Under the pieces are notes generated by a model. That model searched no databases. It had not been told where the DNA came from and saw nothing but the letters and a program-made list of their open reading frames with translations. Shown here piece after piece: positions 13,627 through 20,396 of a DNA stretch of 23,505 bases (positions within the stretch are counted from its first letter, which is position 1; the number at the start of each line of letters is the position of its first letter). The stretch covers positions 1-23,505 of the IMG/VR virus record IMGVR_UViG_3300025917_000059; one strand, given 5' to 3'. Source of the DNA: a virus. The position numbers and the translations under genes are program-made.

Positions 13627-16344
13627 GTGACCATCGACGCCGGTCCGTTCTATTTTGCATATGCCGATGCGGGAGAGGCGTTCGATCCAACGGTCCACAA
13701 CCGGATGGATGAATATGTCCTCTCGGCGCGGCGGCAGCTCCGGGAACGGTTGAAGCCGGTGCTTCAAGTCGAGATGGTCAACCCGCATATCGGGGTTTTG
13801 AATCCAGCGCGTAAGACCTGGGTGTGGTTTTCCTACGACACTAACTCGACGGCCGGAATCATTCCACTGTTCAACGGGCGTATCGACGCGGTACCATCCG
13901 ATATCTTCTCCGAAGTGATCACGCTGCAGTTCGAGTCGCGCCCGGTCGATTATTTTGCGAGACTTCAGCGCACCGCCGAGACCAAGAAGATCGCGCCGTT
14001 CTATGATCAGGTGTTCATCGATCCGATCAAGCGCGACGATCCCGATACCATCCTGGAGGCGTGGTCGGCACTTTGGCATGTCGATCCGGTCACGCTGGAA
14101 GTGACGGCCTCGGACATCCTCAACGGCGAGGACGGCAACGAGGATTTCACGGCGGATGATGCATTCTATGATTCGGTCAGAATGCGCCCGACCGGCCAGG
14201 CACCGCTTACCTCTGTTCTGGTCGACGCTTCCGTATCCTGGACCCAGACCGCCCGCGGCTTCGTCGACATGGGCAACAAGGTGATCTTCTCCTATGGCGG
14301 GGACGGGGTGATCAACGACTGGCCAGCGCCCTTGACCCAGTTACAGGGCGGATGGTCGGTACAATATTCCATCGCGGTCGATGTCTACGGAATCCGGCAG
14401 GCCCTGACCGGGAATATGACCTACAGCTGGACGAATCCGGCGAAAAAGCATTCGGACGGAGATGCACTTTCGCTGAATCTCTCGATGACGGTTCCTCAAC
14501 TGCAGGGGCCGTTCCTTCATTACATCCTGACCGAGAAAACCCAAAGCGGTGTGCTCGATCCATTCGCGGTTGACGAAGACGGGGATCCGGCCCCCCTCAA
14601 TATTCCGCAGTCGATCGATCTCACCGACGTCTATTGCCCGCTGTGGCAGGTCAACACGTCGCTTGTTCTACGATACGACGCGGCACGGCAGAGAACCGAG
14701 CGCGTCATCATTATGCTGAAGGGCAATTTCCAGGCGGTGATCAACGATCCACTGGTCACCCAGAATTCGGAGACCATCACCAAGACCGGAACCGATGTCG
14801 GAGTCCCCATTGTCAACCTGCTGAATTCCACAACGGTGAGGGGACAGCCGGTCGAAGAAGGGCAAATCATCTTCCCGGATGATCCTTCACTTCCCGGCGG
14901 AAGAAGCGCGCAGATCGCGACCAATGACGGCACGGCAGGAAACGAGGAGCCTGAGTTTTCCGATATTCCTGGAGACACGACGTTGGACAACGACGTGACT
15001 TGGGCGAGCCTCGGGACGCAATCTCCCACGGAAGGGGCGCTGGACTGGACCGCGGTCTCCCATGTTCCCGTTGGAGAAATCATTCTTCCGAGGCTTCCTT
15101 TGTGGACGACATGGAAGGTCACGTTACAGCCGGGCCTCGCCCAATTCCCGAAGGTCGGCGTGGGGATTTCGCTCTATCAGATCGTGCAGGGCAACAACGG
15201 TTATTTCTTCTCGGCAACGCTCGATGGAACGACTGACATCATCGAGCCGATCTGGCCGACGACCTACGGTTCAACGATTATCGACGGAAGCGTCGAGTGG
15301 ACGTGCATTGGAAACCAGCTTCCCGATGGCAAGACCTATTTCATCACGCCGAACGGAGGGACCACGGGAGCTTTGGGTTTGATTCCCCCGTTCGGTTCGC
15401 ACGGCACCTTGCACGATTCACTGTCCGACAACGGCGTGACGTGGATCTCGATTGGACCGGGAGACATTCCCGCCGGCGGGACGCCAGGGAATGTCTGGGC
15501 ACGGTCCTACTTCCCGAGCGACCGCGGCCAGCAGAGCATCCAGTATCTGATAGCAGTTGCCAGAGCCCACATGCTGATGCGGGCGAGGGCCATTGAAGTC
15601 AGTTTCGATTGTTCGTTCGACCGCGGAATTTCCTTAACGTGCCGGAAGACCGCGACGCTGCATGATTCGAGGATCGGGGGCGGAATTGCCTTAGGAAAGA
15701 TCACCTCGGCCGAACTGAGCGTGAACGGCGACACAGGAGAGGCGATCTGTCACGTCACCATGGGCTGTGCGGTGGGATTTGGCGGTTCAGTCGAGGAAGT
15801 CGAGGGCGATCCGGTCTACGCGGCTCCCGGTTACATGCAGAAGGGCTATCAGCAGTACACCGGGCAGACCATCGTGCTCCCGACGTTAACGGATGTTGGT
15901 TACTCGCCTCCGGTCGCAGCCCCCGATGATGACGGATTGGTATTTCCCCTGGACAAGGACCAGATCGTGGTCTCCGAAGGCATCAAGGGATCCAGGGCTG
16001 CGCAGGAAACCGCGATCATGAGTTCGTTCGCCTCGATGGCGATCGCGGCCCGAATAGGCGCGGGTCAGGGAGCCGGGTTGGGCTTTACCAGTGGCGGCAG
16101 TCTCTTCACTTCCGGAGGACTCGGAGGGGTCAACTCGGGACTTTCGACATCCATCATGCTGCAGCAGATCGCGATCCAGGCCAATGCCAATTCAGTCGCA
16201 AGGGCCTTGCAGCGCAACGCGATCTATTACGACGCGCAGATCAAGCCGGTGAATTCCGGGCCGTTCTTCGATCTCTACAAGATCGACACCACGGAATTGC
16301 AGGCGCCGAAAGGTATCGATCTGACGGCAGCGAGCACGCCATGA
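13627..16344 (+). CDS. Large tail tip / baseplate hub-like protein with inserted repeats
   Basis: A 905-residue protein starting with GTG one base after the previous stop. The N-terminal 200 residues are beta rich, with strands such as PVLQVEMVNPHIGVL, WVWFSYDTN, IIPLFNGRIDAVPSDIFSEV and ITLQFESRPVDYFARLQ. This resembles hub proteins that ring the tail tip and carry receptor-binding insertions. Three copies of a short pattern ending in D-N/G-x-V-x-W-x-x-I/L-G occur near residues 453, 553 and 601 (DNDVTWASLG, DGSVEWTCIG, DNGVTWISIG). The segment RAIEVSFDCSFDRGISLTCR (about 655-674) returns to a hub-like fold. The C-terminus is helical with a Gly/Ser-rich loop. It probably forms the tip that contacts the cell surface. 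The family name is not certain. Confidence 0.65.
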   Translation: MTIDAGPFYFAYADAGEAFDPTVHNRMDEYVLSARRQLRERLKPVLQVEMVNPHIGVLNPARKTWVWFSYDTNSTAGIIPLFNGRIDAVPSDIFSEVITLQFESRPVDYFARLQRTAETKKIAPFYDQVFIDPIKRDDPDTILEAWSALWHVDPVTLEVTASDILNGEDGNEDFTADDAFYDSVRMRPTGQAPLTSVLVDASVSWTQTARGFVDMGNKVIFSYGGDGVINDWPAPLTQLQGGWSVQYSIAVDVYGIRQALTGNMTYSWTNPAKKHSDGDALSLNLSMTVPQLQGPFLHYILTEKTQSGVLDPFAVDEDGDPAPLNIPQSIDLTDVYCPLWQVNTSLVLRYDAARQRTERVIIMLKGNFQAVINDPLVTQNSETITKTGTDVGVPIVNLLNSTTVRGQPVEEGQIIFPDDPSLPGGRSAQIATNDGTAGNEEPEFSDIPGDTTLDNDVTWASLGTQSPTEGALDWTAVSHVPVGEIILPRLPLWTTWKVTLQPGLAQFPKVGVGISLYQIVQGNNGYFFSATLDGTTDIIEPIWPTTYGSTIIDGSVEWTCIGNQLPDGKTYFITPNGGTTGALGLIPPFGSHGTLHDSLSDNGVTWISIGPGDIPAGGTPGNVWARSYFPSDRGQQSIQYLIAVARAHMLMRARAIEVSFDCSFDRGISLTCRKTATLHDSRIGGGIALGKITSAELSVNGDTGEAICHVTMGCAVGFGGSVEEVEGDPVYAAPGYMQKGYQQYTGQTIVLPTLTDVGYSPPVAAPDDDGLVFPLDKDQIVVSEGIKGSRAAQETAIMSSFASMAIAARIGAGQGAGLGFTSGGSLFTSGGLGGVNSGLSTSIMLQQIAIQANANSVARALQRNAIYYDAQIKPVNSGPFFDLYKIDTTELQAPKGIDLTAASTP

Positions 16345-16562
16345 CCTTAGAAACCATCATCCGGCCGTTCCAGACCAACGACGTGTCTCCTCCCCGACAA
16401 TATTTCAACGCGGGACAAGTCGGCGTGCCAAATGTCATTCTGAGATTCGGACGAAGCGGCCAGGGCAAGACCTTTAACGGCAGCTTCTCGTCGCGTCTGA
16501 CCAATTATATGACGCGATATGACGACGAGAAAAAGGACGCCACGTTTGGGACTGCGTTCTAA
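16341..16562 (+). CDS. Small protein of unknown function (73 aa)
   Basis: A short gene whose ATG overlaps the previous stop (ATGA) and which ends at TAA four bases before the next ATG. The protein begins with a helical or extended piece (TLETIIRPFQTNDVSPPRQYF). It then has VPNVILRFGRSGQGKTFNGSF and ends DDEKKDATFGTAF. The GRSGQGKTF stretch superficially recalls a P-loop, but the protein is too short and beta-like for an NTPase. The tight packing in the tail tip block suggests a small structural or assembly role. Confidence 0.6.
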   Translation: MTLETIIRPFQTNDVSPPRQYFNAGQVGVPNVILRFGRSGQGKTFNGSFSSRLTNYMTRYDDEKKDATFGTAF

Positions 16563-16565
16563 GGA

Positions 16566-17999
16566 ATGACCAACGCACCCGAGTCCCGCAAGACTCACGT
16601 CATCCGGATTCTGGGGACGAACAAGGCAGGAGACATTCTTCCAGACATCTGGGCCGACGTGGAACGGATCGATGAAGCAAAGACCGTCCATGAGACAGCC
16701 GAGACCTCTTTTCAGGGCACGGTTAAGCGGCTGAAATGGTCGGACGATCCCGACAAGGACGACTACAATCCGGACGGAACGCCATCACGCAAACTCACAA
16801 TCGTAAAGGTATGTTCGCCGGATGAACCTGATCAATCCGATCCGGAACAATGGATTCCGATTCCGGTCATCGACAAGAGGCGGAGTCAGATCGGCGATCA
16901 GGGCAAGGTCGAAAAGTTCATCAACGACCGGAAGACCAGCGCCAGAATCGTCAAGCAACGCCGCATCCTGCACTACGACACCAACATCGACGACAAGGCG
17001 CAGGCAGCGTTCGATGCCGATCCGGCAAGGAAAGTCTTTGTCGTCACGGGGGATCAATATACCCGGGATGACTCAACCAAGGACGACAGCCAGTTTCTTG
17101 AACATGAAGTGATCACGTTCTGGAAGTCACAGGAGACGGAAGACACTGGAAGCGGACAGGGCGGCGACCAGGGCAAGCAGGTCAAGCTCCTGAATCAATA
17201 TCTGATCGATGAGTCCGATCCTGCCAAGCTTGAGATCGTTGGTACCGACGGCTTCAATCCTCCATGGAGGCTCGATCCTTATCAGAATATCGTCAATGTG
17301 CAGTTCAGTGGGCAACTTCTCTTAGTGTGGTTCTCGGGCGGGGCGCGTCTCGCTTCCGGTGATGTTCCCGTAACTGGATATTATAGAACGCTGACCGGCA
17401 AGGAGAGGAGTGGATCGTTCAAATCGACATTGTCCGAACCACCAAACTTTACCGATAGCAACATATCCTTCAAGCCGACCGACGCACAGAAGGCGACGGC
17501 AGACGGCCTTGCGCCAATTCAAAGCAGGTTTATGAGCGGCGGCACGCTGTTCGTCAGCAGCACACCAGTCGCCAGCACGATGACCACGATCTCCGCGATC
17601 AACAAATCCGGCACGATCACGCGGACCATCAATGCGACACCTTATACCGGCATAGTTCCGCCGAATTTCAACACTGATCCGACGGTCCCAGGGCCCGCCA
17701 CTGATAACAACGTCCCATTCGTATCCCAAACAAATGTGGTCGTCGTTGGTGGTATCGTCTATCTCATGTTCGAAATACATGGCAGGTCTATACCCGATCC
17801 TGCGGATGAGCCTCACAACTTTGCGCTGCTCAGCGCGGTTGGCTACGTCGGCATCGACAAGAACGATACTGTAGTGAAATCCGATCTGATCTCCGGTCCC
17901 GACCTCGGCAGTGGTGGTTACACCGACGACGAAACTGTCGTGCATACATTTACAGCGGCGGGTGCTGGTAGTTTGTTGCTCGGAAGATTCAGCAATTAA
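16566..17999 (+). CDS. Putative tail tip or fibre protein of unknown family (477 aa)
   Basis: ATG directly follows an AAGGA, which is too close to act as a normal ribosome site, so translation is probably coupled to the gene before. Residues about 1-165 look like a mixed alpha/beta attachment domain (HVIRILGTNKAGDILPDIWAD, RKLTIVKVCSP). A charged Gly/Gln/Asp-rich stretch (TEDTGSGQGGDQGKQ) follows at about 191-205. The remaining 270 residues are beta-rich with many Thr, Ser, Asn and Gly: QNIVNVQFSGQLLLVWFSGG, TTISAINKSGTITRTINATP and NVVVVGGIVYLMFEIHG. They end in VVHTFTAAGAGSLLLGRFSN, as in receptor-binding or fibre tips. Its GC content is lower in the second half. No catalytic motif is seen. 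The tail role is inferred from neighbours. Confidence 0.55.
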   Translation: MTNAPESRKTHVIRILGTNKAGDILPDIWADVERIDEAKTVHETAETSFQGTVKRLKWSDDPDKDDYNPDGTPSRKLTIVKVCSPDEPDQSDPEQWIPIPVIDKRRSQIGDQGKVEKFINDRKTSARIVKQRRILHYDTNIDDKAQAAFDADPARKVFVVTGDQYTRDDSTKDDSQFLEHEVITFWKSQETEDTGSGQGGDQGKQVKLLNQYLIDESDPAKLEIVGTDGFNPPWRLDPYQNIVNVQFSGQLLLVWFSGGARLASGDVPVTGYYRTLTGKERSGSFKSTLSEPPNFTDSNISFKPTDAQKATADGLAPIQSRFMSGGTLFVSSTPVASTMTTISAINKSGTITRTINATPYTGIVPPNFNTDPTVPGPATDNNVPFVSQTNVVVVGGIVYLMFEIHGRSIPDPADEPHNFALLSAVGYVGIDKNDTVVKSDLISGPDLGSGGYTDDETVVHTFTAAGAGSLLLGRFSN

Positions 18000-18047
18000 A
18001 AGAGAGACTTTTTCTCCAATCGCTTTGCGGCGAGGGAATAATTCCGC

Positions 18048-19505
18048 ATGACGCTTTTCTATCGCGAAACCGACGTCGTCTCTGGGCGCTGGAACCAGAA
18101 CGTCTTTACCGATCTGTCGGCGGCGCAGATCGACGAGATCCACTGGACATTGGATTCCCGGATCACCGCGACGCAGGCGATGATCACGGCCTCGCGGGGA
18201 ATCGTCTCGATCACCTCCTCGATGGGCGAACTGACATTCAACATGTCGGACTCGACGTCAGAGGGTCCGTTCACATTGCCGGTGGCGGCGCTGATCGGTC
18301 AGGACGCCTGGGCGCCGGATACCCCCTACGCCGTCAACGACACATTCTATATCAACGGCACGGTCTATCAGGTCATCTTCCCCGATCCTGGACAGAGCAG
18401 CTTCGATGCCGGGGCCAATGACGGAGCGGGACATAATTATTTTCGGGTGATGGTGCCAAACCCCGGCAACGCGCTGGCGACTGGCGGCATTGCGGGGATG
18501 GTCTACACCAAGACTTCCTCAACCGATTTCGCCGCGACCTGGGCTTTCGTCAACGCCATCCATGTGACGTTCAACCCTTCGACAGGCAGTTCGCTCACTT
18601 CCGACAATGTCGCCGCAGCCCTCGAAGAACTCGAAACTCTCATCCACGACGAGGTCGACAACGCCCATGACGTGATCTTCACGCCATCGACCGGGAGTAC
18701 GCTGACATCGACCAATGTCGCGGACGCGCTGGAAGAACTTGACACCGATCTTTCCAGTTACCTGCCGCTCGCTGGCGGAACGATGTCCGGACCCTTGACG
18801 CTCGATGGCGATCCTCTGGGACTGAACGGCACCATCATCGGTCGTCTCGCGACCACCAATACTTGGGCGCTGGCACAGACATTCACGGTCGCTCCAGTAT
18901 TCACGGACGCGGCGGGAACACGGACCGCGCTCGGGCTTGTGATCGGGACCAATGTGCAGGCCTTCGACGCTGATCTTTCGGCATTGGCTGCAAATTCCAC
19001 CAACGGACTTTGGGCACATACCGGCGCCGGCACAGGTTCGGCGCGCACGCTACAATCAGGCAGCGGCATAAGTGTCACCAATGGCGACGGGGTTTCGGGT
19101 GACCCTTCGATTGCCCAGAGCGCCAATGCACTGATCGATACGATCGAATTCGTGATCGACGGCGGCGGCGCCACCATTACCACGGGCAGCAAGGGCTATA
19201 TCGAGGTTCCGTTTGCCTGCACCATCACGCGGTCAACCTTGCTCGCGGATCAAAGCGGATCGGTCGTGGTCGACATTTTCAAGTGCACCTATGCCCAGTT
19301 CGACGCGGGTTCGACCCATCCGGTCTCCGGTGACAAGATCACGGCTTCCGCCCCTCCCACGATCTCCTCGGCTAGCAAGGCGCAGGACTCCACACTGACT
19401 GGCTGGACTACCGCGATCTTGGCGGGCGACATCCTTGCCTTCAATGTCAACAGCGTAACGACCATCCAGCGTGTAACCGTCTCACTGAAGGTCACTCACT
19501 CATGA
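18048..19505 (+). CDS. Tail fibre protein with tandem 36-residue repeats
   Basis: A 485-residue protein with a GAGGGAA ribosome site eight to ten bases before ATG. The N-terminal 85 residues (FYRETDVVSGRWNQNVFTDLS) look like a tail-attachment domain. A module with WAPDTPYAVNDTFYINGTVYQV (about 88-109) resembles small carbohydrate-binding inserts. Two repeats (VTFNPSTGSSLTSDNVAAAL and VIFTPSTGSTLTSTNVADAL) begin at residues 173 and 209. They are followed by the fibre motif YLPLAGGTMSGPLTLDG and a stretch of trimeric-fibre-like sequence (NVQAFDADLSALAA, GSGISVTNGDG). The C-terminal 120 residues form a beta-rich head domain. It is probably a trimer mediating adsorption. The stop overlaps the next ATG (ATGA). 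Confidence 0.82.
   Translation: MTLFYRETDVVSGRWNQNVFTDLSAAQIDEIHWTLDSRITATQAMITASRGIVSITSSMGELTFNMSDSTSEGPFTLPVAALIGQDAWAPDTPYAVNDTFYINGTVYQVIFPDPGQSSFDAGANDGAGHNYFRVMVPNPGNALATGGIAGMVYTKTSSTDFAATWAFVNAIHVTFNPSTGSSLTSDNVAAALEELETLIHDEVDNAHDVIFTPSTGSTLTSTNVADALEELDTDLSSYLPLAGGTMSGPLTLDGDPLGLNGTIIGRLATTNTWALAQTFTVAPVFTDAAGTRTALGLVIGTNVQAFDADLSALAANSTNGLWAHTGAGTGSARTLQSGSGISVTNGDGVSGDPSIAQSANALIDTIEFVIDGGGATITTGSKGYIEVPFACTITRSTLLADQSGSVVVDIFKCTYAQFDAGSTHPVSGDKITASAPPTISSASKAQDSTLTGWTTAILAGDILAFNVNSVTTIQRVTVSLKVTHS
18564..18779 (+). repeat. Two tandem 108-base units in the fibre gene
   Basis: Two consecutive 36-codon units start at 18564 and 18672. Over their first 26 codons the proteins match at 19 of 26 positions (V-x-F-x-PSTGS-x-LTS-x-NVA-x-ALEEL). 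The DNA has diverged mostly at third codon positions, so this is an old duplication under selection. Such units usually form a segment of a trimeric shaft, and the copy number can change fibre length. Confidence 0.75.
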
Positions 19506-19645
19506 TGACGGTAATGGCAGTAATTATAGCCATTTCGCGCACCATAGCAGCGTCCTCGCCCGTGGTCGAGCCAATCGAGACCGAAGACAACGCCGATGAT
19601 TTCCTCACCGAAGACGGCATCGATTCCATCGTGACGGAAGGCTGA
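19502..19645 (+). CDS. Small protein with hydrophobic N-terminus and acidic tail (47 aa)
   Basis: A short gene in an ATGA overlap with the fibre stop; TGA 19643-19645 lies four bases before the next ATG. The first 16 residues (MMTVMAVIIAISRTIA) are hydrophobic and could be a signal or membrane anchor. The rest is strongly acidic, with ETEDNADDFLTEDGIDSIVTEG containing two near-repeats of the (F/I)xTE-D/G type. Similar acidic TEDG repeats occur in phage structural proteins. No function is known. The perfect fit between two fibre genes suggests it is translated. Confidence 0.5.
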   Translation: MMTVMAVIIAISRTIAASSPVVEPIETEDNADDFLTEDGIDSIVTEG

Positions 19646-19649
19646 TTTC

Positions 19650-20396
19650 ATGACCCGAAAGATAAGTGCCTTCGGCACGTTGACAGGTGTAAATGCCGAC
19701 GTCACGGCGGACTATATCCCGATCATCGACGCCAGCGTGGCCGACGCATCCAAGAACAAAAAAATAACTCTGGACGAATTGAAGATTGCGCTTGGAATTC
19801 AGGGCCGGCCGCCGACCACGTCGCTGTTTTCCTTTACTGCCAACGCCACCAGCGCCACGCAATCGGCCACCTATGATGCGGGCAAGGGGCTGTCGGTGTC
19901 CAAGACCGATGCCGGCGCGAGTTCGACCGACCGGGCGATCTTCAACGGCAAGGCGGTTCCCGTCTCAACGCCGTGGACCGCGACCGGCAAAATCCGGGTG
20001 TCTCCATCGCTCGCGACCGAGTTTGTCCGCGCCGGACTTGCGATCTACAATTCGTCGTCCGGCAAACTGCTGTTTGTCGGCATCAACAATCAGAGCGGTG
20101 CCGCGCATCTGGTGGTGATGTACTTCACTGCTCTCGGAACGTTCTCGTCTTCGCCGTATGACAAGACGATTCTGCCGATCAACGTTCCGCTCTGGTACCG
20201 CATCACGGACGACGGCACCAACAACCTGTTTTACATCTCGTTTGATGATGGAGTGACGTTTACGCTGGTGGCAACCTGCTCGAGAGCCTCATTTTTCACC
20301 GCCGACAAGGTGGGCGTCGCGATCGAGACCTTCGGTGCGATCACGGTGACGCCAGCCATGCTTGTGCCGCATTACGACGATCCCGACTTCCCTTGA
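19650..20396 (+). CDS. Fibre-like protein with lectin-type beta sandwich
   Basis: A 248-residue protein. The N-terminus KISAFGTLTGVNADVTADYIPIIDASV, with KKITLDELKIALG, is a pattern common at the start of tail fibre proteins that joins them to the tail. From about residue 55 it is beta-rich: LFSFTANATSATQSATYDAG, AGLAIYNSSSGKLLFVGINNQSG and VPLWYRITDDGTNNLFYISF, then DDGVTFTLVATCSR. This resembles the concanavalin A/LamG-like jelly rolls that bind sugars. The stop TGA overlaps the TTG of the lysin gene (TTGA). It may be a second adsorption protein next to the main fibre. No enzymatic residues are evident. Confidence 0.6.
   Translation: MTRKISAFGTLTGVNADVTADYIPIIDASVADASKNKKITLDELKIALGIQGRPPTTSLFSFTANATSATQSATYDAGKGLSVSKTDAGASSTDRAIFNGKAVPVSTPWTATGKIRVSPSLATEFVRAGLAIYNSSSGKLLFVGINNQSGAAHLVVMYFTALGTFSSSPYDKTILPINVPLWYRITDDGTNNLFYISFDDGVTFTLVATCSRASFFTADKVGVAIETFGAITVTPAMLVPHYDDPDFP

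Noticed and set aside
16341-16562. P-loop-like GRSGQGKTF in the 73-residue protein.
   Set aside because: It only partly fits the GxxxxGK(S/T) spacing, and the protein has no second motif and is too short for an NTPase.
18000-18047. Possible hairpin (GAGA...TCTC) before the fibre gene.
   Set aside because: Four-base stem and no following T run; it is probably just a leader with the ribosome site.
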